From an uncultured Opitutia bacterium (GTDB lineage: Bacteria; Verrucomicrobiota; Verrucomicrobiia; Opitutales; Opitutaceae), in the NCBI GenBank assembly GCA_903881475.1, contig CAIRTK010000055.1, forward strand, positions 30,649 to 94,648: a stretch of DNA of 64,000 nt. The letters run 5' to 3'. The position numbers and the translations under genes were made by a program. Shown here in pieces: positions 27,011 to 36,608 of the stretch. Positions within the stretch are counted from its first letter, which is position 1, and every line of letters starts with the position of its first letter. The notes beneath the pieces were generated by a model. The model searched no databases. It was not told where the DNA came from and saw only the letters and a program-made list of their open reading frames with translations.

Positions 27011-28408
27011 TCAGATATGGATCGCCTCGCCTGTCGTCGCCGCGGCGGACTCCATGACCGCCTCGCTGAGTGTCGGGTGGGCGTGGATCGTGTGGTGGAT
27101 GTCCTCGACCGTGCCTTCCAGCTCGATCACCAGCCCGTACTCGGCGATCAGCTCGGTTGCCTCCGCCCCGATGATGTGCGCGCCGTAAATCTCCCCGGTC
27201 TTGGCGTCGCTGATGACCTTCACAAAACCTTCGGATTCCGCGGAGGCCACGGCCTTGCCGGACGCGGTGAACGGGAACTTGCCAACCTTGTAGGCCAGGC
27301 CCTTTTCCTTCGCGGCCTTCTCCGTCAGGCCGGTGCTCGCCACCTGGGGCTGGCAGTAGGTGCAGCCCGGGAAATTCTTCACGCGCTTCGGCTTGCTGAA
27401 ACCGAACATGCCTTGCACCGCATTGACCGCCTCGTAGGTGGCCACATGCGCCAGCCACGGCGGCCCGATGATGTCACCCGCGGCATAGATGCCCTTCACG
27501 CTCGACTGGTAATCGTCGCCCACCTTCACGTAATTGCGGTCAAGCTCGAGCTTCACCTTGGCAGAAAGCACGCCCTCGAGGTTCGCCACCACGCCGATCG
27601 CGGACAGCACCGTCTCCGTCTCCACTTCCTCGCTCTTGCCGTCCTTCACGAGGGTGAGCTTGATGGACGTTTTCCCGACGCGGAAATTTTCGCACTTCGT
27701 GCCCGTATGGATGACGATGCCCTGTTTCTCGAACGAGCGGTGCAGTGTCTTCGCGACTTCCTCGTCCTCCACCGGCAGGATCTGCGGGAGCATCTCGACG
27801 AGCGTCACCTTTGAGCCAAAGGCGTTGTAGAAATAGGCGAACTCCACGCCGATCGCTCCGGCGCCGACGATCACGATTGACTTCGGCAAAATCTTGCTGG
27901 CAAGGGCCTCGCGCGAGGTCATCACCCGCACACCGTCCACCTCAAGGTCAGGGATGCGGCGCATCTTGCAGCCTGTGGCGATGAGGATGTTTTTGGTCTT
28001 GAGAAACTTCCCCTTGTGCTCGCCCTCGGTGATTTCGACCATGCCCGGCACGGTCACCTGGCCACGACCCACGAAGTAATCGACCTTGTTCTTCTTGAAG
28101 AGGAACTCGACGCCCTTCGCCATCTGCGCCGCCACGCCGCGGGAGCGTTCCATGACCTTGGGATAGTCGAAGGAAACCTCCTTCACCGAGATCCCGAAGG
28201 TCTCCGCTTTCTTGATCTTCTGGTAAAGCTCCGCGCTCTTGAGCAGCGCCTTGGTCGGGATGCAACCCCAGTTCAGGCAGGTGCCACCCGCACGTTCCAT
28301 CTCAATGCAGGCAACGCGTTTGCCCAGTTGCCCGGCGCGAATGGCGCCCGCATAACCGGCGGGTCCGCCGCCAATAACGATCAGATCATATTCAAGGGAT
28401 TCGGCCAT
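27011..28408 (-). CDS. lpdA: Dihydrolipoyl dehydrogenase (E3)
   Basis: E3 reoxidises lipoamide in the 2-oxo acid dehydrogenase complexes and the glycine cleavage system. The 465-residue product has the FAD motif GGGPAGYAGAI near 13-23, the redox-active disulfide Cys44 and Cys49 in GGTCLNWGCIPT, the NAD motif VGAGAIGVEFA, the AAGDIIGPPWLAH flavin block and the catalytic HAHPTLSEA near the end. The ATG at 28406-28408 (MAESLEYD) is preferred over the in-frame extension. It is unlinked to E1/E2 genes here, so it may serve several complexes. Confidence 0.96.
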   Translation of the reverse strand: MAESLEYDLIVIGGGPAGYAGAIRAGQLGKRVACIEMERAGGTCLNWGCIPTKALLKSAELYQKIKKAETFGISVKEVSFDYPKVMERSRGVAAQMAKGVEFLFKKNKVDYFVGRGQVTVPGMVEITEGEHKGKFLKTKNILIATGCKMRRIPDLEVDGVRVMTSREALASKILPKSIVIVGAGAIGVEFAYFYNAFGSKVTLVEMLPQILPVEDEEVAKTLHRSFEKQGIVIHTGTKCENFRVGKTSIKLTLVKDGKSEEVETETVLSAIGVVANLEGVLSAKVKLELDRNYVKVGDDYQSSVKGIYAAGDIIGPPWLAHVATYEAVNAVQGMFGFSKPKRVKNFPGCTYCQPQVASTGLTEKAAKEKGLAYKVGKFPFTASGKAVASAESEGFVKVISDAKTGEIYGAHIIGAEATELIAEYGLVIELEGTVEDIHHTIHAHPTLSEAVMESAAATTGEAIHI

Positions 28409-28469
28409 GATGGAAAGAGGTTGGTTTGGCCCAACCGTCGCGCCGGCCGTCCCGACCGTCAAACGGATT

Positions 28470-28859
28470 CTAAATATCGATCACGTCGTCGCGCTTCTCC
28501 GGCTTGGCCGGCTTCTTGGGACTGCGCACGATCAGGCTGGCGGCGAGATTGGTGGCGCTCACGACGACCCCGCCCCAGACCGCCGCCCACAGGTTCGCCA
28601 CATAAAAGCCTTCCACCAGGCTGCCCGCCCAAAAGAACAACAAGGCATTGATCAGGATCACCCCCAGCCCCATCGTCAGAATGATGAACGGAAGCGTAAA
28701 CAGCAGCAGGATGGGTTTCAGGATCGCATTGAACAGGCTCAGCAGCAGAACCACCACGATCAGCGTGGTGCCATCCGAACAGGAAATTCCCGGCACCAGC
28801 TTCGTGGCAAGTATCACTCCCAGCGCCAGCACCAGCCATCGTACAAGTAATTGGGTCAT
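28470..28859 (-). CDS. YvlD/phage holin IV family membrane protein
   Basis: The 129-residue protein has three to four hydrophobic helices: LLVRWLVLALGVILATKLVPG at the N-terminus, a middle pair with FNAILKPILLLFTLPF, and a helix near 84-110. This matches the DUF360/YvlD holin-superfamily IV pattern, including NAILKPILxLLTLPxxxLTxGL. Despite the name these are ordinary chromosomal proteins of unknown role; B. subtilis YvlD is linked to the LiaRS envelope-stress region. The polar Lys-rich tail is cytoplasmic or unstructured. The frame extends far upstream, antisense to the glycosyltransferase; the ATG at 28857-28859 is the start. Confidence 0.88.
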   Translation of the reverse strand: MTQLLVRWLVLALGVILATKLVPGISCSDGTTLIVVVLLLSLFNAILKPILLLFTLPFIILTMGLGVILINALLFFWAGSLVEGFYVANLWAAVWGGVVVSATNLAASLIVRSPKKPAKPEKRDDVIDI

Positions 28860-28913
28860 CAGGGGGAAAAAACGCTTAGCGATGGAATTTTCCGCGACCG
28901 GCTCGTTCGGGCA

Positions 28914-30011
28914 ATGAAAATCCTCGTCATTCAGGATTATCTGCGCAGCGGCGGAACCGAGCGGCAATCGGTCCTCCTCGCCAACGCGTTCGCCGCCGCC
29001 GGCCACGCGTCCACCCTGCTCACCTTCCGGCCGGGTGGCGCGCTGGCACCCACGGTTGCACCGGCGGTGCACCGCCATGCCCTGCAGGCTTTTGACACCC
29101 GCCTCGACTGGCTGGCACCCGGCCTGATGCGCGCCGTGGGCCAGCTCGCGCCGGACGTGGTGCTCTGCATGGGCCGCATGGCCAACTGCCAGGCCGGCAC
29201 GATTCAGGGTAATTTTACCGGGACCGCCGTCATCGCGACCATGCGCACCGGCAAACCGCTGCCGGGGCCGTTCCGCCGTTCTTTGTCCGCCGTCCGGCAT
29301 ATCATCGCCAACAGCCAGGAAGCCCGCGCCAACCTCGCCACCCAGTACGCCGTGCCGCTGGAAAAAATCTCCGTCATCTACAACTCGCTGGTCTTCCCGC
29401 CGGAGTCCGCCCTCACCCGCGCCACCGCCGTGCGCACCGGACACGGCGCCGGTCCCGCCACCGTCGTGCTGCTCTGCGTCGCCATGTTCCGCCCCGAGAA
29501 AAACCAGCGCGAACTCATCGAACTCGCCGCCGCCCTGCCCGCGACCGCGCCGGACTGGCAGCTCTGGCTCGCCGGCGACGGCCCCGCCCGCGGCGGCTGC
29601 GAGCGTCTCGCCGCCGGGCTCAAGCTGGGCGAACGCGTGAAGTTCCTTGGTTTCCAGCCCGATCCTTCCGAACTCTACCGCGCCGCCGATGTGGCCGTTC
29701 ACGCCTCCCGCAGCGAGTCGCTTTCCAATTTCCTCATCGAAGCCCAGGCCTACGGCCTCCCCGCCGTCGTCTATGACGCCCAGGGTATCGGCGAATGTTT
29801 CCTTCCCGGGCAGACCGGCTGGAGCGTGCCCCAGGGCGATCGCGCCGGATTTGTCGCCCGCCTGCAGCCGCTGCTGGCCGACGCCTCCTTCCGGCAGGCC
29901 TGCGGCGGGCAGGCCCGGACCTTTGCCCGCCGCCAGTTCGAGCCCGCGCAGCAAACCCGCGCCTATCTCGACCTTTTCGCGCAGCTCGTTCAATCCCGTC
30001 CCTCCCCATGA
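28914..30011 (+). CDS. Glycosyltransferase family 4
   Basis: The 365-residue product starts MKILVIQDYLRSGGTERQ, the GT4 N-terminal pattern, with a GGTE loop. Its C-terminal domain has FRPEKNQRELIE, FLGFQPDPSELYRAADVAVHASRSESLSNFLIEA and a following YGLPAVVY, the nucleotide-sugar-binding EX7E type region. It probably transfers a sugar to a lipid or exopolysaccharide. The DeoR-type gene overlaps its end by 4 bases (ATGA), so the two are likely co-translated. The donor and acceptor are not visible. Confidence 0.9.
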   Translation: MKILVIQDYLRSGGTERQSVLLANAFAAAGHASTLLTFRPGGALAPTVAPAVHRHALQAFDTRLDWLAPGLMRAVGQLAPDVVLCMGRMANCQAGTIQGNFTGTAVIATMRTGKPLPGPFRRSLSAVRHIIANSQEARANLATQYAVPLEKISVIYNSLVFPPESALTRATAVRTGHGAGPATVVLLCVAMFRPEKNQRELIELAAALPATAPDWQLWLAGDGPARGGCERLAAGLKLGERVKFLGFQPDPSELYRAADVAVHASRSESLSNFLIEAQAYGLPAVVYDAQGIGECFLPGQTGWSVPQGDRAGFVARLQPLLADASFRQACGGQARTFARRQFEPAQQTRAYLDLFAQLVQSRPSP

Positions 30012-30772
30012 CCAGCAAGCAGCGCACCGACTCCATCGCCCGGTTCATCCGCGAGCACAACTACGCCGACCTCCACACGCTCGCCGCCCGCTTCGGCGGC
30101 TCCCTTTCGACTGTGCGCCGGGCGCTGGACCAGCTGGAGGAACGTGGCGTCGTCCGCCGCCATCACGGCGGCGCCTCGCTCGTCGAGACCGATGTCGTCG
30201 CCCAGGAGTACGATTTCATCGCCCGCGACCAGCGCCATCCCGACGAGAAGTTCGCCATTGCCAGCTTCGTCGCCGCCCAGGTGCAGCCCGGCATGACGGT
30301 GATCCTTGACGGCGGCAGCACGACCTACGCCGTCGCCCGCCTCCTCGCCGACAAGCGCCTTCAGGTCATCACCAACTCCCTCCCCATCGCCAGTCTCTTC
30401 AGCGAGGTCGGCAGCGTGGAGACCATTGTCACCGGCGGCAGCATCTACAGCCGGCTTGGCGTGCTCCTCGGCCCCATGTGCGAGGAGTCGTTCGGCCAGA
30501 TCCATGCCGACCTCGCCATCCTCGGCGGCGCCGGCATCACCGAGAACGGCATCTGGAACCACAACGCCCTCATCGTCGCCGCCCAGCGCAAGATGATCGG
30601 CGCCGCCGAGCGCACCCTCTTCGCCCTCGACAACTCCAAGTTCGGCCGCAAGGCCCTCAGCCTGACCACCCCGTTTGACGCGCGCTTCACCATCGTGACC
30701 GACACGCGACCCACGCCCGCCGTCGCCCGCGCCATCAACGCCGCCGGCGCGAAGCTCACTCTCGCCGGTTGA
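30008..30772 (+). CDS. DeoR/GlpR family transcriptional regulator
   Basis: The 254-residue product starts TSKQRTDSIARFIREHNYAD and has an N-terminal winged helix-turn-helix (ARFGGSLSTVRRALDQLEERGVVRRHHGGA). A DeoR sensor domain follows, with the DGGSTTYAVARLL, then VITNSLPIASL and TGGSIYSR blocks, where phosphorylated sugars bind. Its regulon cannot be read. It overlaps the glycosyltransferase stop by 4 bases, and a GH32 enzyme is 5.8 kb downstream beyond uvrA, so no sugar operon is certain. Confidence 0.92.
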   Translation: MTSKQRTDSIARFIREHNYADLHTLAARFGGSLSTVRRALDQLEERGVVRRHHGGASLVETDVVAQEYDFIARDQRHPDEKFAIASFVAAQVQPGMTVILDGGSTTYAVARLLADKRLQVITNSLPIASLFSEVGSVETIVTGGSIYSRLGVLLGPMCEESFGQIHADLAILGGAGITENGIWNHNALIVAAQRKMIGAAERTLFALDNSKFGRKALSLTTPFDARFTIVTDTRPTPAVARAINAAGAKLTLAG

Positions 30773-30830
30773 GTGGAAAAATCCGCCGCGCGGTTGAGTT
30801 TCTGCCGAGCTGCTCCATCTGTGTCCCCCC

Positions 30831-33800
30831 GTGGCCCCAACCCGCTCCGCTGAATCCATCCGCCTCCGCGGCGTTCATCAGAACAACCTCAAGGGCTTCG
30901 ACCTCGATCTCCCGCTGGGCAAATATGTCGTCGTCACCGGCCTGAGCGGCGCGGGCAAGTCGTCCCTCGTCTTCGATACCCTCCACGCCGAGGGCCAGCG
31001 CCGCTACGTCGAGACCTTCAGCGCCTACACCCGCCAGTTCCTCGACCTCCTCGACAAGCCCAAGGTCGACTCCATCGAGAACATCCGCCCGTCCATCGCC
31101 ATCGAGCAGACCAACACGGTCAAGACCTCCCGCTCCACCGTCGGCACGATGACAGAGCTGACGGATTTCTTCAAAGTCTGGTTCAGCCACGCCGCCGAAT
31201 GCTTCGACCCCGCCACCGGCGCCAAGGTCGAGGACGACAGTCCCGCGACCATCTGGGAGAAAACATTCGCCGCGCATGCCGGCCAAACCGTCGTCGTCGG
31301 CTTCAAGGTCGCCAAGCCCGGCAACCTCTCCTGGCCGGAAATCCTTCGAAACCTCAAGGGGCAGTCCTACGTCCGCGTCCTCTTGCCCGACTCCACCGGC
31401 GCCCTCGCCGCCCACCGCATTGATGATCTCCTCGCCGATCTCCAACCCCTCGCCGCGGCCGGCCACCTTCACGTCGCCCAAGACCGCATCACCCTCGCTG
31501 CCGACCAAAAATCCCGCTTCCTGGAAGCCGTCGAGACCTCGATGCACTTCGGCCACGGCGAAGTCCGGATTTTCGGCTCTCCGGTATCCGGCTTGCCCGC
31601 CGCAGCCTCGGCGAAGGCGGGAGTCCGTGATCCGCAGTTGTCCGAGCTCGGCCATTTCTCCCGCGGCCTCCATTCGCCCGCCACCGGCCGGACGTTCCGT
31701 GCCGCCTCGCCGGCTTTGTTTTCCTTTAATTCCCCGCTCGGCGCCTGCCCCAAATGCCGCGGCTTCGGCCGCGTCATCGATATCGACTACCGCCTCGCCC
31801 TGCCCGACCAGTCGCTCTCCATCGACGACGGCGCGATCAAGTGCTGGGAAAGCGAGATCTACGGCGAGTCCAAGAAGGATCTGCTCGTCTTCACCAAAAA
31901 GAAAAGGATCCCGACCAACGTCCCGTTCGCCTCGTTGACACCCGAACAGCAGAGCTTCGTCATCGACGGCGAACCCGGCTACGGCGAGGAGAACGGCAAA
32001 CCGTGGCCCAAATATTGGTATGGCGTAAAAGGTTTCTTCCGCTGGCTCGAGAAGAACACCTACAAGATGCACGTGCGCGTGTTCCTGGCGCGCTACCGCA
32101 CCTACAATCCCTGCCCCGATTGTGGCGGCCTCCGCCTCCAACCCGAGTCGCTCTGCTGGAAATGGCGCGGCCGCACCCTGCCCGAACTCTACCAGCTCCC
32201 GGTCAGCGACCTGCTCGTCGCACTGGCCGACGCGCAGCCCAAGGCTGCCGACCACCAGTCCGAGTTCGCCTACGATTCCATTGTCACCCGGCTCCGTTAC
32301 CTCGAGCAGGTCGGCCTCGGCTACCTGACGCTCGACCGCCAGTCGAAAACCCTCTCCGGCGGCGAGGTGCAGCGCGTCAACCTCACCAGCTGCCTCGGCA
32401 CCTCGCTCGTCGACACGCTCTTTGTCCTCGATGAGCCCAGTGTCGGCCTTCATCCGCGCGACATCAACCGCCTCATCGCGATCATCCGCTCGCTGACCGA
32501 CGCGGGCACCACGGTCGTCGTCGTCGAGCACGACGAGGCCATGATCCGCGCCGCCGACCACGTCATCGAGGTCGGCCCCCAACCCGGCAGTCGCGGCGGT
32601 CACATCGTCTATCAGGGTTCCGTCGGCGGCCTCCTTCACGCGCCCGCCAGCATCACCGGCGCCTATTTCTCCGGCCGGGAGACCCTTCCGGCTCCCGCGC
32701 AACGCCGCCCGGTCCCGGCGGGGCACCCTTCGCTCCGCTTCACCCACGCAACCAAGCACAACCTGCGGAAGCTTTCGTTCCAGCTGCCGCTGCAGCGGTT
32801 TGTCTGCCTGAGTGGCGTCTCCGGCTCGGGCAAGTCCACCTTGCTCGATCATGTTATCTACCAGGGTCTGCTCACCCAGCGCCTGCAGCTGGCCGAGGAC
32901 GCCGCCGTCATCGAGACGATCAAGGGCGACACCCCTTTCGGCGAGGTTGTCCTCGTGGACCAGTCGCCGCTCTCCCGGACCCCGCGCTCCAACCCCGCCC
33001 TCTACACCGAGGCCTGGGATCTCATCCGTGAACTTTACGCCCGGACGCCCGCCGCCCAGGAAGCCGGCTTCAACGCCTCCAGTTTTTCCTTCAACAGCGG
33101 CGACGGCCGCTGCGACCACTGCCTGGGCCTCGGGTATGAGCGCGTCGAGATGCAATTCCTCTCCGACGTCTTCGTCCCCTGCCCCGTCTGCGAAAGCCGC
33201 CGCTTCAAGCCGGAGGTGCTCGCCATCCAGTGGAACGGCCGCTCGGTCGCCGACCTCCTCGCGACCAGCGTCACCGACGCGCTCCCGCTCTTCGACGAAC
33301 ATCCTTCCATCCGGTCCCGCCTCGCCACCCTCGAGTCCGTCGGCCTCGGCTACCTGACCCTTGGTCAGCCCCTCAACACGCTCAGCGGCGGCGAATCCCA
33401 GCGCCTCAAGCTCGTCAGCTACCTGTCCGGCTTTGCGGCCCAAGCCGGGAAATTCGAAAGTGGAAGTTCGAAATCAGAAACGGGTCCCGGCGCATTATTG
33501 CTGCTGGACGAGCCGACCACGGGCCTGCACCGCCACGACGTCAAGCGCCTCCTCGCCGTCCTGCAGGCGCTCGTCGACCGCGGCCACAGCGTCATCGTCA
33601 TCGAGCACAATCTCGACGTGCTCAAGTCCGCCGACTGGATCCTCGAGATCGGACCCGATGCCGGCGCGCATGGCGGTCAGATTGTTGCCGAAGGCACGCC
33701 CGAGGAGGTCGCCGCCGCCGCCACCGCCACCTCGCCTTTTCTCCGCGCCGCCCTCGCGGACGACGACCGCTATGCCGTCGCCGCAGAGGATCCCTCGGCT

Positions 33801-36608
33801 TACCAGGCCCCGCTGTCGCTCGGAGTGAGCGACCTCACCATCATCGGTGCGCGGGAGAACAACCTCAAGAATCTCTCCCTGACGATTCCCCACCGCCTGC
33901 TCACCGTCGTCACCGGCGTGTCCGGCTCCGGCAAGTCCACGCTCGCCTTCGACATCGTCTTTGCCGAGGGCCAGCGGCGCTTCATGGAGTCCATGTCGCC
34001 CTATGCGCGGCAGTTCGTCGAGCAACTGCCCCGCCCCGCCGTCGACCGGCTCACCGGCATCCCGCCCACCGTCGCGATCGAGCAGCGCGTGACCCGCGGT
34101 TCGCGCAAGTCCACCGTCGCCACCATCACCGAGGTCGCGCAGTATCTCCGCCTGCTCTATGCGCGGCTCGGCGTGCAGCATCACCCCGACACCGACAAGG
34201 CTGTCACCCCGCTCACGCCCGGCGCCCTGAAGAAACTCCTCGCCCGCGTGCTCGCCACGCCGAAAGCCCGCAAGGCGAAACACCTCTACCTCTGTGCCCC
34301 GCTCATCCGCGGCCGCAAGGGCCACCACCAGCCCATCGCCACCTGGATTGCCAACCAGGGCTACGAGCTCATGCGCGCCGACGGCCGCCTCACCCGCGTC
34401 GATGCGTTCCAGAAGCTCGACCGCTACAAGGAGCATGACATCGAGGTCGTCGTGGCGGACTTGCGCCGGCTGGAAGCCGGCGGCGATAAGCAGAAAGCTG
34501 CAGGCCGCAAGCCCCCATCCGCAGGCTCAAAGCCTACCGCCGGCAGCCTGCCGCCGACCGCTTCCTCCGCCCTCGATCGCGCACTGAAGATCGGCCATGG
34601 CGCCTGCTTCCTCCTCACCCCGCAGGGCGAGGTCCTTTCCTGGTTTTCCACCACGCGCACCGACATCGAGACGGGCGAATCCTTCCCCGAGCTCGATCCG
34701 AAGAATTTCTCCTTCAACTCGCCGCGCGGCTGGTGCCCCACCTGCCGCGGCCACGGCCGCATCCTCCCCTGGATGCTCCAGCCCGATGAGGAGGAGGGGG
34801 ACGCCAATCTCGACCGGCTCCGCCAGCTCGGCCTCGAGTCCGGCGACGATGTCGCCGACGACGGCGTGCCCTGTCCCGAATGTCACGGCGCCCGGCTCAA
34901 CCGCATCGGCCGGTCCGTGAAACTCCACCTCCGTGGCTCGGAACCGCCGCTGTCGCTGCCCGCGCTGCTGGGCACCACGCCCGCGCGGCTGCTCGCCACC
35001 CTGCACCACCTCGACCTCGACGCCCGCGGCAAACTCATCACGCAGGATATCGTGCCGCAGATCGAGGAGCGGCTGAAGTTCCTCGACCACGTCGGCCTTG
35101 GCTACCTGTCGCTCGACCGTCCCACCGAGACACTTTCCGGCGGCGAGGCCCAGCGCATCCGGCTTGCCGCGCAACTCGGCTCCAATCTCTCCGGTGTCCT
35201 CTATGTCCTCGACGAGCCCAGCATCGGTCTCCACGCCCGCGACAACGACCGGCTGATCGAGACGCTCCAGACGCTCCGCGCCAAGGGCAACACGCTCCTC
35301 GTCGTCGAGCACGACGACGAACTCATGGCCCGCGCCGACCGCATCATCGACCTCGGACCCGCCGCCGGCATCCACGGTGGCGAACTGCTCGCCAACGGCA
35401 CGCCCGAGGAAATCCGCCGCAACGCCAAGTCCCTCACCGGCCTGTTCCTCAAATCAGGCATCAAACATCCGCTGCGCGGCCAATACCGGGCTGCGGATAC
35501 CGGCGACCGGAAAGTGCCCTGGCTCGAGTTGACCGCCGTTCGTTTCCGCAACCTGAAGGGCTTCGATCTCCGCCTGCCACCCGGCCGCCTTATCATGGTC
35601 GCGGGCCCCAGCGGAGCCGGAAAATCCACCCTCTTCCGCGACCTCCTCCACCCCGCCGTCACCCACGCGATTAAATCTAAAAGCTCCAAGCTCACCGGCC
35701 AAACCTTCGTGAAGGCCACCGGCTTCGCCTCCGACAATCCGGTATCCGGTATCCGCCATCCGGTATTCGGCGCCCTCACCGGCGCCAGCGCCTTCCGCTC
35801 TGTCATCGAGGTCGACCAGGCTCCCATCGGCAAGACCCCGCGCTCCACGCCGGCCACCTACCTCGGCATCTTCGACCTCATCCGGCAGTTCTTCGCCTCC
35901 CTCCCCGAGTCCCAGATCCGCGGCTATACCGCCTCGCGCTTTTCCTTCAACACCGCCGGCGGCCGCTGCCCCACCTGCGACGGCGCCGGCCGCATCAAGC
36001 TCGAGATGGCGTTCATGCCCGACACCTACCTGCCGTGCGATGACTGCCGCGGGTCGCGCTACAGCGCGGAGCTCTCCGACCTCACGTGGAAGAACCTCAA
36101 CATCGGCCAGGTCCTCCAGCTGACGTTCGAGGAGGCGGCCCAGTTTTTTGATTTTCACTCCCAGCTCTCGCAGGTCTGCCGGCTCATGGTCGACTGCGGT
36201 CTCGGCTACCTCACGCTCGGGCAGAGTTCGCCCACGCTTTCCGGCGGCGAAGCCCAGCGGCTCAAGCTCGTCACCGAGCTCTCCGCCGGGCTCGCGACCT
36301 ACCGCGAGCGCAGCCGCGGCACGCCGCCCCGCAACCTGTATCTGCTCGAGGAGCCCACCATCGGCCTCCACCTGAGCGACTGCGAGAAACTCATCCGGGT
36401 GCTGCACTCGCTGGTGGACCAGGGTCACACCGTCGTGGTGATCGAGCACCATCTCGATCTCCTCCTCGAGGCGGATTACATCATTGAGCTCGGCCCGGTC
36501 GGCGGGCCCGACGGCGGCGAGCTCCTCTACCAGGGCGACCTCGCGGGCCTGCTCAAGGTCAGGCGCAGCCCCATCGCGCCGTATCTCCGGGCCAAGCTCA
36601 GCCGGTAG
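30831..36608 (+). CDS. uvrA: Double-length excinuclease ABC subunit A
   Basis: UvrA scans DNA for lesions and loads UvrB in nucleotide excision repair. At 1925 residues this is about twice the usual ~950, as in Chlamydia. Four Walker A sites are visible: GLSGAGKSS near residue 37, GVSGSGKST near 662, GVSGSGKST near 1028 and GPSGAGKST near 1591. There are four signatures ([16 protein letters not shown] and two LSGGEAQR) and four pairs of CXXC zinc modules. So it is a tandem of two complete UvrA units. The GTG at 30831 is the likely start. Low-conservation inserts near residues 245, 873, 1218 and 1636 carry sequence resembling dispersed intergenic repeats (see findings). Its end overlaps the convergent GH32 gene. 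Confidence 0.95.
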   Translation: MAPTRSAESIRLRGVHQNNLKGFDLDLPLGKYVVVTGLSGAGKSSLVFDTLHAEGQRRYVETFSAYTRQFLDLLDKPKVDSIENIRPSIAIEQTNTVKTSRSTVGTMTELTDFFKVWFSHAAECFDPATGAKVEDDSPATIWEKTFAAHAGQTVVVGFKVAKPGNLSWPEILRNLKGQSYVRVLLPDSTGALAAHRIDDLLADLQPLAAAGHLHVAQDRITLAADQKSRFLEAVETSMHFGHGEVRIFGSPVSGLPAAASAKAGVRDPQLSELGHFSRGLHSPATGRTFRAASPALFSFNSPLGACPKCRGFGRVIDIDYRLALPDQSLSIDDGAIKCWESEIYGESKKDLLVFTKKKRIPTNVPFASLTPEQQSFVIDGEPGYGEENGKPWPKYWYGVKGFFRWLEKNTYKMHVRVFLARYRTYNPCPDCGGLRLQPESLCWKWRGRTLPELYQLPVSDLLVALADAQPKAADHQSEFAYDSIVTRLRYLEQVGLGYLTLDRQSKTLSGGEVQRVNLTSCLGTSLVDTLFVLDEPSVGLHPRDINRLIAIIRSLTDAGTTVVVVEHDEAMIRAADHVIEVGPQPGSRGGHIVYQGSVGGLLHAPASITGAYFSGRETLPAPAQRRPVPAGHPSLRFTHATKHNLRKLSFQLPLQRFVCLSGVSGSGKSTLLDHVIYQGLLTQRLQLAEDAAVIETIKGDTPFGEVVLVDQSPLSRTPRSNPALYTEAWDLIRELYARTPAAQEAGFNASSFSFNSGDGRCDHCLGLGYERVEMQFLSDVFVPCPVCESRRFKPEVLAIQWNGRSVADLLATSVTDALPLFDEHPSIRSRLATLESVGLGYLTLGQPLNTLSGGESQRLKLVSYLSGFAAQAGKFESGSSKSETGPGALLLLDEPTTGLHRHDVKRLLAVLQALVDRGHSVIVIEHNLDVLKSADWILEIGPDAGAHGGQIVAEGTPEEVAAAATATSPFLRAALADDDRYAVAAEDPSAYQAPLSLGVSDLTIIGARENNLKNLSLTIPHRLLTVVTGVSGSGKSTLAFDIVFAEGQRRFMESMSPYARQFVEQLPRPAVDRLTGIPPTVAIEQRVTRGSRKSTVATITEVAQYLRLLYARLGVQHHPDTDKAVTPLTPGALKKLLARVLATPKARKAKHLYLCAPLIRGRKGHHQPIATWIANQGYELMRADGRLTRVDAFQKLDRYKEHDIEVVVADLRRLEAGGDKQKAAGRKPPSAGSKPTAGSLPPTASSALDRALKIGHGACFLLTPQGEVLSWFSTTRTDIETGESFPELDPKNFSFNSPRGWCPTCRGHGRILPWMLQPDEEEGDANLDRLRQLGLESGDDVADDGVPCPECHGARLNRIGRSVKLHLRGSEPPLSLPALLGTTPARLLATLHHLDLDARGKLITQDIVPQIEERLKFLDHVGLGYLSLDRPTETLSGGEAQRIRLAAQLGSNLSGVLYVLDEPSIGLHARDNDRLIETLQTLRAKGNTLLVVEHDDELMARADRIIDLGPAAGIHGGELLANGTPEEIRRNAKSLTGLFLKSGIKHPLRGQYRAADTGDRKVPWLELTAVRFRNLKGFDLRLPPGRLIMVAGPSGAGKSTLFRDLLHPAVTHAIKSKSSKLTGQTFVKATGFASDNPVSGIRHPVFGALTGASAFRSVIEVDQAPIGKTPRSTPATYLGIFDLIRQFFASLPESQIRGYTASRFSFNTAGGRCPTCDGAGRIKLEMAFMPDTYLPCDDCRGSRYSAELSDLTWKNLNIGQVLQLTFEEAAQFFDFHSQLSQVCRLMVDCGLGYLTLGQSSPTLSGGEAQRLKLVTELSAGLATYRERSRGTPPRNLYLLEEPTIGLHLSDCEKLIRVLHSLVDQGHTVVVIEHHLDLLLEADYIIELGPVGGPDGGELLYQGDLAGLLKVRRSPIAPYLRAKLSR
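33447..33480. repeat. Dispersed repeat copy inside uvrA
   Basis: These 34 bases match the reverse complement of 49775-49808 at 32 of 34 positions. They begin GGGAAATTCGAA and end GTTCGAAATCAGAAA. Here they are read in frame as [11 protein letters not shown] between [10 protein letters not shown] and the Walker B region LLLLDEPTT, where other UvrA proteins have a short loop. Confidence 0.85.

Noticed and set aside
30756..33443. Long minus-strand ORF of 895 codons opposite uvrA
   Set aside because: Antisense shadow of a GC-rich conserved gene; the protein is full of Gly, Glu, Arg and Asp with no recognisable domain.
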